A DNA stretch of 64,000 nt from Microbulbifer sp. ALW1 (GTDB taxonomy: Bacteria > Pseudomonadota > Gammaproteobacteria > Pseudomonadales > Cellvibrionaceae), in the NCBI RefSeq assembly GCF_009903625.1, contig NZ_CP047569.1, positions 826,001 to 890,000 on the forward strand, read 5' to 3'. A model generated the notes under the pieces. That model made no database searches. It saw only the letters and a program-made list of their open reading frames with translations, and had not been told where the DNA came from. Shown here one piece after another: positions 27,259-36,254 of this stretch. The translations under genes and the position numbers were made by a program. The number at the start of each line of letters is the position of its first letter. Positions within the stretch are counted from its first letter, which is position 1.

Positions 27259-28440
27259 TCAGGACCGGTTGGGCCAGCGCAAGGTGGCGCGGGTACCGCC
27301 GAGGCTGGGGGACTGGTCCAGGCGCAGCTCGCCCTCGTGCCACATCATTACTTTCTTGACGATATACAGGCCGAGTCCGTAGCCCTGGTCGTCGGTCGCC
27401 GAGCGGGTAAAGGCATCGGTCAGTTCCAGCGCGTCACCGCCGAGGCCGGGACCGTTGTCTTCCACCGCAAGATGGCAGAAACCACCCTCGTGCGCGAAAC
27501 GGATATCCACACGGTCGCGCGCGTATTTGCCGGCATTCACTACCAGGTTCTGAATCGCGATGGTCAGCGAGTCCGGCTCCAGCCAGGCATCGCCATCGGG
27601 AAAGTAGTAGGCAATTTCCAGTTGTGGACACTGGACTTCCAGGTGTGAAGCCAGGTCGGTAAAAAAGGTTTCCAGGGCGACGGCCTTGCGCGCGAGAAAC
27701 TGCTCGTGCACTTCCACCTGGGCAAAGCTCAGATACTTGTCCACCAGCTCTTCGATATCGCGGGTAGCCCTGTCGATGACCCGGCGGCTTTCCGAGTCGC
27801 TGTCGGTCAGTGCCTGCTGAAACTTGATCCGTGCCAGCGGCATGCGCACCTCGTGGGCGATGGTGCGCGCCAGGTCCTGGTTCATCTGGAAATGGCCGGT
27901 AACGATATTGGCCATGCGGCGGAAGGTTTCCGCCAGCGGGTAAATGGTGGAGCGACGGCTGAACTGGCCGGGAATATGGAAAGGCTTTTTGCTGAAGCGA
28001 ATGGCCTGGTTTTGCAGCCGACTGAGGTCACTGAACATGGGCCAGATCAATAGCAGCAGCACCACCAGCATGGCGCCGATAAACAGCAGTCGCCACTGGG
28101 TAACGCTCTGCGCCGGCTCGTGGGGAAAGGGGCCGATTTCCAGTACGGTATTGCCGTTGCGGTGGTAAAACAGGATCTGTCCGTCGCCGGCATCAAGGCC
28201 CACTACCTCGCCATTGTCCAGGCGCTGGCGCAGGGCACCGGAAAAGTGGATGGCGTCGGCGGAGTAACTCTGGGCCAGGGGCGCATCGCCGCGCTCCAGC
28301 GCTCGCGCCAGCTGTTCGGCGCTGATGGTGTACTCGTGGGGCGCGGTGGAGTAGAGGTTGAACAGCGCCGCCACCGATGAGTAAACCACCACTAAAGCCA
28401 GCGCCAGTACGCTGACCATACGCAACATCTGCAGGCGCAT
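27259..28440 (-). CDS. sensor histidine kinase, RstB-like
   Basis: The 393-residue protein has a membrane helix at about 9-28, a periplasmic sensor of about 85 residues, a second helix at 117-135, a HAMP-like linker, the dimerisation box TIAHEVRMPLARIKF with the phospho-acceptor His196, and an ATPase domain with N box (QNLVVNAGKYA), G1 (VEDNGPGLG) and G2 (GYGLGLYIV). The short periplasmic domain and overall form resemble RstB. Its start overlaps the stop of the response regulator gene (TGATG at 28438-28442), so the pair is translationally coupled and forms the end of a four-gene operon with mipA first. Confidence 0.93.
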   Translation of the reverse strand: MRLQMLRMVSVLALALVVVYSSVAALFNLYSTAPHEYTISAEQLARALERGDAPLAQSYSADAIHFSGALRQRLDNGEVVGLDAGDGQILFYHRNGNTVLEIGPFPHEPAQSVTQWRLLFIGAMLVVLLLLIWPMFSDLSRLQNQAIRFSKKPFHIPGQFSRRSTIYPLAETFRRMANIVTGHFQMNQDLARTIAHEVRMPLARIKFQQALTDSDSESRRVIDRATRDIEELVDKYLSFAQVEVHEQFLARKAVALETFFTDLASHLEVQCPQLEIAYYFPDGDAWLEPDSLTIAIQNLVVNAGKYARDRVDIRFAHEGGFCHLAVEDNGPGLGGDALELTDAFTRSATDDQGYGLGLYIVKKVMMWHEGELRLDQSPSLGGTRATLRWPNRS

Positions 28441-29207
28441 CAGGAGTGACTGTGCACGGTGTTGAGGGAGTAACCGCGGCCGCGGATGGACTGAATGGCA
28501 ACGCCGTCGGCAATGGCTTCCAGCTTTTTGCGCAGGCGGCTCACGCGCATATCGATTACCCGATCCAAGCCGTCAAACTCGCGGCCGATCACCCGACGGA
28601 ACAGATACTCGCGGCTCAGCAGGCGCGCCGGTTGTTCGGCAAAAATCTGCAGCAGATCGAATTCATTGGTGGTGAGCGGCAGTGGCTGCTCGTGTACCTG
28701 GGCCTGACGACTCACGAGGTTTATTTGAAGCGGGCCAAAGGTAATGGCGTCGCCGGAGGACGCCTGACTGCTGGCAGTGCGCAGGTGCGCCTGAATTTTT
28801 GCCCACAGCAGGTGGGGGTCCACCGGTTTAACCAGATAGTCATGGGCGCCCAGGCGCAGGCCGGCGACCTGATCATCGACGGAGCTGAGTGCGCTGAGGA
28901 AAATCAGCGGGCAGCTCAACTGGCTGCGGAATTGCTCCAGTAACTGGAAGCCACTGGCATCCGGCAGCACCACATCGGCGATGATCAGGTCGTATTCGCG
29001 GTGGTGCACCGCGCGCATAAATTCGCTGCCATTGGCCGCGTAGGTGACGTCGCAATCCCGATCGGACAGGAAGCGCACGATTAGTTCCGCCAATTGCTGG
29101 TCGTCTTCCAGCAGTAAAATCCGGTATTTACCCGAAACGCCTTCGGTTTCTGGATGGGCGTTATCAGCTTGGAATGCGATATTGGCAGGGCTCGACATGG
29201 CGTTCAT
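28440..29207 (-). CDS. OmpR-family response regulator, RstA-like
   Basis: The 255-residue protein has a receiver domain with acidic pocket LLEDD, phospho-acceptor Asp78 in IIADVVLPD and the conserved Lys in YLVKP, then a winged-helix DNA-binding domain with LTTNEFDLLQIFAEQP and VIDMRVSRLRKKLE. It begins with about 25 extra residues before the receiver. Its start overlaps the stop of the DUF3019 gene (TAATG) and its stop overlaps the kinase start. The RstA-box-like sites at 25188, 30538 and 30731 are its most likely targets, including its own operon. Confidence 0.93.
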   Translation of the reverse strand: MNAMSSPANIAFQADNAHPETEGVSGKYRILLLEDDQQLAELIVRFLSDRDCDVTYAANGSEFMRAVHHREYDLIIADVVLPDASGFQLLEQFRSQLSCPLIFLSALSSVDDQVAGLRLGAHDYLVKPVDPHLLWAKIQAHLRTASSQASSGDAITFGPLQINLVSRQAQVHEQPLPLTTNEFDLLQIFAEQPARLLSREYLFRRVIGREFDGLDRVIDMRVSRLRKKLEAIADGVAIQSIRGRGYSLNTVHSHS

Positions 29208-29571
29208 TACAGCAGCCCCCAGCCGTAGCGGCGGCGGTGGCGTTTTGGTTGATATTGCGCGACCTTGAGAATGGCCGCGGCCACCCCCTCCCCGCTCTCA
29301 CCGGAAGTCACCTGAAAGCGAAGATCGCCGGGGCTATTGACGTATACCTTCAGCTCTTCGGCGTCGCCCCAGAAGCAGCGCACCAGCCCGCGGCCGGCAA
29401 TGGACAGGCAATAGCGGGCGTTATCGTCCGCATCGAAATCGATTTTGACCGACACGTTGCAGCTGCTCTCCCCTTCATCCACCGCGCAAACGCTGGGGTG
29501 AGGCGCAATTCCGCGGCTTTCACCAGCGCGGGCGCGATTGCCATGAGGAGCAAAAAGAATTGCCGCTTCAT
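29207..29571 (-). pseudogene. DUF3019 family protein, apparently frameshifted
   Basis: The gene starts at ATG 29571, two bases after the mipA stop, and encodes a signal peptide (MKRQFFLLLMAIAPALVKAA) followed by ELRLTP. At about 29496-29500, in a run of four C on the coding strand, the frame shifts: the rest of the family sequence (SVCAVDEGESSC..., then YCLSIAGRGLVRCFW...) continues in another frame to a TAA that overlaps the response regulator start. Restoring one base gives a 121-residue protein with a signal peptide and the cysteines typical of DUF3019. The well-kept downstream sequence suggests a recent mutation or a sequencing error in the homopolymer. DUF3019 proteins sit with mipA and a two-component system in other marine gammaproteobacteria. 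Confidence 0.75.
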
Positions 29572-29573
29572 GT

Positions 29574-30449
29574 TCAGTGCCCGCTACCGAACGCGTACTG
29601 CAGGCCCGCAAACCAGCTGAGGGTATGGGGCTTGTCGATAAAGCGCGCATTTCTGCCTGCCTCATCGAAGTCGTTGTAGCGCGCCGCCAGGCGCAGAGAC
29701 AGGTGCTTGCCCAGCGGGTAGGAAAAATGCACGCGTGCGTAGGTGTCGGTGGCATCGTCCGCAGGGTGAGCGGCGAGGTAACGGTTGTAGAAAATGTCCG
29801 CTTCCTGCTCGCTGAACTGGTAGTAGTAACTCACCAGGTCTGCGTCTTTCTGGATGGCGCCAATACCGAAGCCGATGGCGCCGGCAAACAGGGGATACTG
29901 CTTGTCGAAACTCAGGTGGGCTTCACTGCCGTGGTGCACATTGCTCAGGTCGTGAAACCAGGAAAAGGAAACGTCTACCCAGTCCGAAACCAGGGTCACA
30001 CTGGGGCCGCCGACAACGGAAACCTTGCGCTCTACATCTTCCGGATTGGGAGCCTGGAAGTGCGTAAACCAGTTTGTCACCAGGCCATCGGCAGCTTTGT
30101 TCTTGTCCAGTTGGAAATAAAGCCCGTCTTCATTGGGGCGTGCGACCAGATCCAGATAAACGTTTTTGTTTTCCAGCAGGCTATAGCCGACCGTCAGGTC
30201 GCTGACAAAGAAACGTTTTCCGTAGTAACTGAAGGAAGGTAGCAAATAGGTTTCGCTATCCCGTTTTCCGGCGATGGGATTTTCCAGGTAGCCATAGCCG
30301 CTGGCGATACTGATTTCCCAAGTGGAGGTGGAAACCTCGGACAGACTGGTAGTGCGCGCCGGCTTGGGCTGTACGGCTGCATGGGAAGTCGCCACGGCGG
30401 AAAAAACGCCGAGGAAAGTCAGCAGGAATCTGGGGGTAAGTCTGGTCAT
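29574..30449 (-). CDS. mipA: MipA/OmpV family outer-membrane protein
   Basis: The 291-residue protein has a signal peptide (cut near HAA, residue 25) and a series of amphipathic strands with alternating aromatic residues typical of a 12-14 strand beta-barrel. The pattern (GYLENPIAGKRDSETYLLPSFSYYG-type start, later GAIGFGIGAI and YARVHFSYPLG) fits the MipA/OmpV family, linked in E. coli to MltA/PBP1B scaffolding and in vibrios to envelope response. It is the first gene of the mipA-DUF3019-regulator-kinase operon. An RstA-box-like site lies 89 bases upstream, pointing to autoregulation. Confidence 0.87.
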   Translation of the reverse strand: MTRLTPRFLLTFLGVFSAVATSHAAVQPKPARTTSLSEVSTSTWEISIASGYGYLENPIAGKRDSETYLLPSFSYYGKRFFVSDLTVGYSLLENKNVYLDLVARPNEDGLYFQLDKNKAADGLVTNWFTHFQAPNPEDVERKVSVVGGPSVTLVSDWVDVSFSWFHDLSNVHHGSEAHLSFDKQYPLFAGAIGFGIGAIQKDADLVSYYYQFSEQEADIFYNRYLAAHPADDATDTYARVHFSYPLGKHLSLRLAARYNDFDEAGRNARFIDKPHTLSWFAGLQYAFGSGH

Positions 30450-30537
30450 CTAGGCAGCGCGTGAACAGTGTTCTGGTTGTATTTTGATCGTTTGTATCAC
30501 AGCGTAACTGGCCGCTCCATAGCCTCTACCGAATCCT

Positions 30538-30551
30538 TACAAACTGTTACA
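30538..30551 (+). promoter_or_regulatory. RstA-box-like operator upstream of mipA
   Basis: TACAAACTGTTACA is an exact copy of the site at 25188. It ends 89 bases upstream of the mipA start, on the proximal side of the intergenic region. Confidence 0.6.
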
Positions 30552-30730
30552 AAGCGCAGGTTTGTGAGGAAAAATCTCCTAGAAACGGACGATAGTCCAA
30601 CTAATTATCTGTACAAAAAATGACTGACTTTCCGGTCTGATTCTCCCGCCGATTTTCAATATTGAACGACCGTACGGAATTGCCCGCTGATGGTGCATTT
30701 CCCCTGTTGCGCGCGCCACACCGGTGCGCT

Positions 30731-30744
30731 GACAAACTGTTACG
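30731..30744 (+). promoter_or_regulatory. RstA-box-like operator upstream of the autotransporter gene
   Basis: GACAAACTGTTACG matches the other two sites in 12 of 14 positions, differing only at the two ends. It ends 104 bases before the autotransporter start. Confidence 0.5.
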
Positions 30745-30847
30745 TGAAAGCCTTGGAGACCTTGATTCCGCCCGTGGTTTTATCCGCTGCTCAGAAACTT
30801 CCGATAACAGCGCACGATCGCAACCATTCACATTGGGGAGAGAATCT

Positions 30848-33800
30848 ATGGCCGATAACAAAGGCTTTCCCAGTTCCCAGAGTCAGCTGACCTCCGCGGT
30901 CCGCAAGGCTCTGTTCACGTCCGCGGCGGTAACCGCCATCGCCATGGGTGCCCCGGGCTACGCTGCCGCGGCAGAAATTGCCTGCGCACCGGGTCAGCTG
31001 GGCACACCGGCAGCCGGCGACACCGTCAATTGCAGCGGCGTATTCGATGAATCCATCAACTACGACGTGGTCGATGCGACGGTCATCGATCCGGAAACCG
31101 CGGCCGAGAGCATTCTCCCCGGCGACATCAATGTGGTGGTTGCCGAAGGCAGCAGCGCCAGCGGCATTACCGTTACCTCGGTTACCACGGCCATTGTCGA
31201 CACCGAGGCCACTGGCTCCATAGTGATCGAGAACCACGGTGATATCGCCCAAGACGGCGACGCTGGTATCGAGGTTCCGGACGGGGTCGAGCAGACCCGT
31301 TATGACATGGGTATCCGTGTCGGCAGTGCAAACTCCAATGACGGCGGCCATTTCTTTGACAGCTATGTCCAGCTGGATGAAAACGGTGACCCCACCGGTG
31401 AGCGTATCCTGTTTAGCGACGCCGAAGGTAACCCGATCAAGGTCGGCGCTGACGAACTCGGTAGCTACCTGGGGGTGGACCCCAACAGTGCCGACTACGG
31501 CAAGTGGGTTAAGAATGGCCCCGAAGACAAAATCACTTTCCTGGTGGCCGATGAAGGCACCTTCGAGGGTGGCGTGAGTGCGCTGGTTAGCGCGGAAACC
31601 GAAGCGGGCAGTATTTCTATCTCCAACACCGGTGACATCAGTGTCGGCGGCGGCCAGTCCGTCACCTATTACTCCGCGTTCACCGAGATACACGAGAACA
31701 CTTACGACGAGCTGGTGAAACGGGGGGAAGACCCATTCAGCCGTATCAATGCCGTCGATGTCGATGGCGACGGCGTCGACGATATCAGCGTGTTTACGGG
31801 TGAAGACACCATTTTCGTTGATCCGCTCAACGTTCACACCGCCACCGTATTCGCCGGTGGCATCAGCGCCAGCAGCACCACTGGCAATATTGCGATTGAA
31901 AACGCCGGCGCTATCAGCGCGGGTGATATTTCCAAGGGCATCAACGTCTTTACCGAGAGTGGTGACATCGCCATCAGCAACAGCGGCGATATCGCTACTG
32001 GTGATGCCTCTTACGGCATCAGCGCGGGCAGCGCAGTGCAGGCTGTGGATTCCGGTATTTCTTACAGCTATAACACCCAGGATAGCGGTACTGCCTACGC
32101 CGTTGAGCACACCCCGGGGCGCTTGAGCTTTTTTGGTGGCTTCCAGAACCCGAGCTACACCCATTTCTACCGCGAATACACCGTCGGCTCGAAAATCGTC
32201 GACAGCACCGACAGCGTTATCGAGATCGGCAATACCGGTAGCATTTCCGTGGGTGAGGCGGGTGTCGCCATTCATGCGAAAAACCCCTCCGGTGCGGGCA
32301 TTACCATCGTCAACTCCGGTGATATCGAAGTCGCCGACGGCGTTGGCGGTGCTGGTATCTACGCCTCCACCTCCGCCGGCCTGAGCGCCAAGAAAGAACA
32401 GGCAGAAGTTGCAGCCTGCAATCCGTTTTTCGATGTCTGCACGGGAGATGACGCTTTCACTGTGGCAGTGGGCGAGGCCAATGAACTGAACGTGGCCTAC
32501 GGCCTGAGCGATCGCGAAGACAACATCTACAGCCACAATGCCAACGGTGAGTACTACACCCACCTGGTGCCGGAACTGAACTTTATCGGCCGCCCAACAG
32601 GCAACTACACCGAAGAAGTCACCCAGCACTACGTGGACGTTGTGCAGTGGAACGCCACCGGCTATTTCGACGACCGCGGTGATATTGCCATCGCCAACAG
32701 CGGCTCTATCGACCTGTCCGGTACCTACCGCGCCTCCGGCATTACTGCTGTAGGCCACGGTGCCAAGACCATCCTCAATACCGGTGATATTGAAGCCGGT
32801 GCGCTGGGTACGGGCATCGCCACCCGCGGCGTCGGCGAGACCGTGATCGACAACCAGGGCAACATTTACCTGAACGGTGCCGGCAGTGCGGCGATCCAGG
32901 TGACGGCCTCTCCATTCGATATGGACAGTGTTGAGCAGTCCGGCGCCGGTATTGACGAAGCCACCGTGGAAGCATTTGGCGGCTTTGAGAATGGCGACGT
33001 GATTATTGCCAGCTCCGGTTCCATCACTGGTGCTGACACCAGCCATCTGGCCTCTTACAACGAAAACGGCGCGCTGGAATCCTTTGCCACTACCAGTTTT
33101 GGTATCAATGTTTCTGCGCTGGGCTCAAACCGGGTTGGCAGCGCCAACAAGTGGACCCAGTACGGTCAGGCGAGTGTGGACAAGGTTAATGCCGCGAATT
33201 ACGCCCGCGCCCAGGCGGATATGGAGTCGTATCTCGCCGGTGAAATCACCATCGATGAGGTGTACGAGTACAGCAAAATCGAGATCGATGACAGCATCGA
33301 GCTGACCACCACCAGCATCCTGAATACCGGTGATATCGCCCTGTCCGACATGGCCCGCGGTATCAATGTCTCGGCGAAATACGGCGACGTAGTGGTGGAA
33401 AACCAGGGTACCGTCTCCGTTGGTAACGGCGTGCATGGCCGGGCGCCGGAGACCTACGGTGCGGTCGCAATCAAAGCCAGCGCCATCAACGTCAGCAACT
33501 TCGGTATCGAAGGTCTGGCGAATCATTACGTGGTCAACAGCGGTGATGTGATTGCCGGCGACTTGGCCAATGGTATCCGTTCCGAAAGCTGGCACGGTTC
33601 CAGCTCCGTCATCAACGAAGGCAATGTCACCGTTGGCAGCGGCAACCTGCTGGAGGCGACTGAGAGCAATGGTGCCCACGGTTCCGTCGCCAATGGTATT
33701 TCCTCCGTGGTTGCCGGTGGTAACGATGCCTACGCCCTGGCCCATAACAGCGGCAATGTGACCACTGGTGATCGCGCCTTTGGCATGGTTTCTTCCAACG

Positions 33801-36130
33801 TGTTCACCACTGGTGCCTTCCTGAGTGAAGAGTTTGCGCACAACTACACCGCGGCGGCGATCAACACCGGCGTGATCAGTACCGGCGACTACTCCACCGG
33901 TATGGGCGTGAACGGTTATATGTCGCTGGGCTACAACAGCGGCAGTATCAGTATCGGCACCGGCCCGATGCAAAACCTGGGCGATGTCGAAATCGCTGCA
34001 GGTATGCGCACCCTCACCGATAGCGGTCTGACCGCGACCCTGCTGAACACCGGCGACATTAATGGTGGCGACGAAGTGGCTGGCATGTTCGCCGAAGCCT
34101 TCTTCGCGCGCAGTGTGCAGAGCGACACCGGCAGCATCATCGTCGGCGACAATGCTGCGGGCCTGGTAGCGCGCGGCCAGACCCAGGCGATCGCCGAGAA
34201 CGCCGGCGTTATCGAAACCGGCGATGGTTCCACCGGCATCCAGGCCATGGGCACCAACTTCAATTACGGCGCCAACTACGCCACTGCGATCAACACCGGT
34301 TCGATAACCGTGGGTAACGAGTCCCTGGGTATCCAGGCTTTCGGTAGCCTGGCGCAGGTGGTGAATACCGGCACCGTGACGGTCGGTGATGACGCCGTGG
34401 GTGTGCAGCTGTCTTCCGCGATTCTTAATGCGATTGACGCGGAAACCGGTGAAGAGTTCGTGCGCGCGGGTACCGTACTGAACCAGGGCACTATCCTCGC
34501 CAGCGGCGAAGGCAGCTTTGCGATCCAGTCTACCGAAGACTTTGCGGCGAACATCGTTAACCGCGGTCTGATTGAAGGCTCCGTGTCCATGGGCGCGGGC
34601 GACGACTTTATCCTCAACGGTTTCCGCTACGACGCCGACGGCTATATCGTGGGCGTGGGCAAGTTCATCCTCGATGATGCCAGCATCGACATGGGTGCCG
34701 GTGCCAACAATTTCAGCAACCAGTCTGGTGACATCGTCTTCTCCGGCGACAGCCGCATCGACGTGGGTGCCAAGGGCACCATGGTCAACCAGTCCTACCG
34801 CGGCAGCTACGTCACCATCTCCAGTGTGAACGACGAGATCGGCGATAAGCTGACCATTCGCGGCGATGTGGAATTCACCAGCTTCCAGGGCCAGAACACC
34901 CTGCTGCTGGCCGACATCGGCTCCCGCGGCAGCGACCGCATCGTGATTCACGGCGACGTGACCGCGAACGAAATCCTCGACGTCGAAGCGGGCACCACCC
35001 AGTCCTCCAACCTGCGCCTGGCACTGAACGTGACCGACCAGGGCAAGGGCCGCATCGTGTCCGGCCCGGTGCTGGTGATCAACGGTGAGCAGGATATGGA
35101 CAGCGTCCAGCTGGCCAACATCGGCGGCGACTTTGCCGACACCATCCTCAGCGCCGAACTGCGCCAGGACGGCGGCGGCAACTGGGTAGTGGATTACACC
35201 GCGGGTCTGTCTGATCTGGGCACCGCGGCCAGCTCCATTTCCCACCTGGCGGAAAGCTTCTGGCTGCGTTCTTCCTCTGCCTTCTTCGACGGCGAGCGCT
35301 CTGCCAACGGCAGCGAGACTGGTCGTATCGAAGGCCTGCAGGCCTGGTCCAGCATGTTCACCACCAACAGCGATGTGGCCGCCCTCGGCGCGCTGGCGGC
35401 GCAGGACCTGACCTTCAGTCAGTCCCTGGGTGGCCAGGTTGCCGGTGCGACTTACTCCACCAAGCTAGGCGACAGCTGGCTGTCCATCAGCCCGATGGTG
35501 GGCCTGGGTACCGCCGACGGCAGCCAGCTGGAGCAATCCGCCAACGCCAAACTGGATACCAAAACCTACGCCCTGACCGGTAGCTGGAGCATGCGCGACT
35601 TCTACGCGAATGCCATGTACCAGGTGGTGGGCTTCGACGCCAGCGTGCGTGCGCACGATTCCGCCGCGGCCACTTCCGGTAAAGCCGACGGTGTCAGCGT
35701 GGAAGCGGGCTGGACCTACCTGGCGGATTCCGGCATGGCCGTGACCCCGTTCGCGCAGTGGGACAACGTCGGTGTCGACGTCGATTCCTTCAGCACCGCG
35801 GATGGCAACTTCGATTACGACTACGCACTGAACAGCAGCAAGCGCGCGCGCCTGGGCCTGAACATGCGCAAGTCGTTCAAGTTGAGCGAAGGCTTCGCCA
35901 TGCCTTACGCCACCTTCAGTGTATCTGAGCGTCGCAACGCCGATATCCACAACCTGCACGCCAACGGTATCGCTTTCGAAAGCGATGTGTCCGGCACTGG
36001 CTTCAATGTGGACTTCGGTATCGACGGCAAATACCAGCTGTGGACCTTCAAATCTGGACTGGGCGTACACAGCGGTGACGTGGACAAGAATGGCATCAGC
36101 GGCCACCTGTCCATCTCCCGCAGCCTGTAA
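30848..36130 (+). CDS. large autotransporter (type V secretion), repeat-rich passenger
   Basis: The 1760-residue protein has a signal peptide of about 40 residues with an extended basic N-region (ending AAAAEIAC), a passenger of about 1400 residues and a C-terminal barrel of about 280 residues starting near SHLAESFWLRSS. The passenger repeats a theme of about 20-30 residues containing N-S/T-G-D/S-I, often followed by GD...GI, roughly twenty times, the pattern of a right-handed beta-helix. It lacks a visible protease triad, so adhesion or another surface role is likely. The chain ends in Leu (SRSL) rather than the usual Phe/Trp. ATG 30848 follows GGGGAGAG. An RstA-box-like site lies upstream. 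Confidence 0.9.
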   Translation: MADNKGFPSSQSQLTSAVRKALFTSAAVTAIAMGAPGYAAAAEIACAPGQLGTPAAGDTVNCSGVFDESINYDVVDATVIDPETAAESILPGDINVVVAEGSSASGITVTSVTTAIVDTEATGSIVIENHGDIAQDGDAGIEVPDGVEQTRYDMGIRVGSANSNDGGHFFDSYVQLDENGDPTGERILFSDAEGNPIKVGADELGSYLGVDPNSADYGKWVKNGPEDKITFLVADEGTFEGGVSALVSAETEAGSISISNTGDISVGGGQSVTYYSAFTEIHENTYDELVKRGEDPFSRINAVDVDGDGVDDISVFTGEDTIFVDPLNVHTATVFAGGISASSTTGNIAIENAGAISAGDISKGINVFTESGDIAISNSGDIATGDASYGISAGSAVQAVDSGISYSYNTQDSGTAYAVEHTPGRLSFFGGFQNPSYTHFYREYTVGSKIVDSTDSVIEIGNTGSISVGEAGVAIHAKNPSGAGITIVNSGDIEVADGVGGAGIYASTSAGLSAKKEQAEVAACNPFFDVCTGDDAFTVAVGEANELNVAYGLSDREDNIYSHNANGEYYTHLVPELNFIGRPTGNYTEEVTQHYVDVVQWNATGYFDDRGDIAIANSGSIDLSGTYRASGITAVGHGAKTILNTGDIEAGALGTGIATRGVGETVIDNQGNIYLNGAGSAAIQVTASPFDMDSVEQSGAGIDEATVEAFGGFENGDVIIASSGSITGADTSHLASYNENGALESFATTSFGINVSALGSNRVGSANKWTQYGQASVDKVNAANYARAQADMESYLAGEITIDEVYEYSKIEIDDSIELTTTSILNTGDIALSDMARGINVSAKYGDVVVENQGTVSVGNGVHGRAPETYGAVAIKASAINVSNFGIEGLANHYVVNSGDVIAGDLANGIRSESWHGSSSVINEGNVTVGSGNLLEATESNGAHGSVANGISSVVAGGNDAYALAHNSGNVTTGDRAFGMVSSNVFTTGAFLSEEFAHNYTAAAINTGVISTGDYSTGMGVNGYMSLGYNSGSISIGTGPMQNLGDVEIAAGMRTLTDSGLTATLLNTGDINGGDEVAGMFAEAFFARSVQSDTGSIIVGDNAAGLVARGQTQAIAENAGVIETGDGSTGIQAMGTNFNYGANYATAINTGSITVGNESLGIQAFGSLAQVVNTGTVTVGDDAVGVQLSSAILNAIDAETGEEFVRAGTVLNQGTILASGEGSFAIQSTEDFAANIVNRGLIEGSVSMGAGDDFILNGFRYDADGYIVGVGKFILDDASIDMGAGANNFSNQSGDIVFSGDSRIDVGAKGTMVNQSYRGSYVTISSVNDEIGDKLTIRGDVEFTSFQGQNTLLLADIGSRGSDRIVIHGDVTANEILDVEAGTTQSSNLRLALNVTDQGKGRIVSGPVLVINGEQDMDSVQLANIGGDFADTILSAELRQDGGGNWVVDYTAGLSDLGTAASSISHLAESFWLRSSSAFFDGERSANGSETGRIEGLQAWSSMFTTNSDVAALGALAAQDLTFSQSLGGQVAGATYSTKLGDSWLSISPMVGLGTADGSQLEQSANAKLDTKTYALTGSWSMRDFYANAMYQVVGFDASVRAHDSAAATSGKADGVSVEAGWTYLADSGMAVTPFAQWDNVGVDVDSFSTADGNFDYDYALNSSKRARLGLNMRKSFKLSEGFAMPYATFSVSERRNADIHNLHANGIAFESDVSGTGFNVDFGIDGKYQLWTFKSGLGVHSGDVDKNGISGHLSISRSL

Positions 36131-36224
36131 CGGCTGATCCGTTCGTCCTGGCCCTGGGGGTGCACTGCACCCCCGGTTTAAGAATTAAAAATTTCAGATG
36201 GGTGTACGCCCACGGGAATTGACC

Positions 36225-36254
36225 ATGTTTGAAAAAACAATGTTTGAAAAAAAG
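36225..36254 (+). repeat. 15-bp tandem duplication at the start of the TonB receptor gene
   Basis: The sequence atgtttgaaaaaa plus two variable bases occurs twice in direct succession, so the protein can start with MFEKT-MFEKK or with MFEKK alone. Confidence 0.8.

Larger units (their letters stand above)
30450..30847. other. divergent regulatory region between the mipA operon and the autotransporter
   Basis: About 400 bases without a supported gene. It contains two RstA-box-like sites, one near each divergent gene. The open frame reaching back from the autotransporter to 30662 is not considered coding, because the ATG at 30848 with its GGGGAGAG site is followed directly by a signal peptide. 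Confidence 0.65.

Noticed and set aside
31600..34500. Repeats in the autotransporter gene considered as a CRISPR or satellite
   Set aside because: The repeats are protein-level motifs with variable DNA sequence and spacing inside one open frame, with no constant direct repeats.
30791..35245. Two minus-strand frames of 751 and 706 codons across the autotransporter
   Set aside because: They lie opposite a gene with clear signal peptide, repeats and barrel; the Gly/Val/Asp-rich translations mirror the repeats on the other strand.
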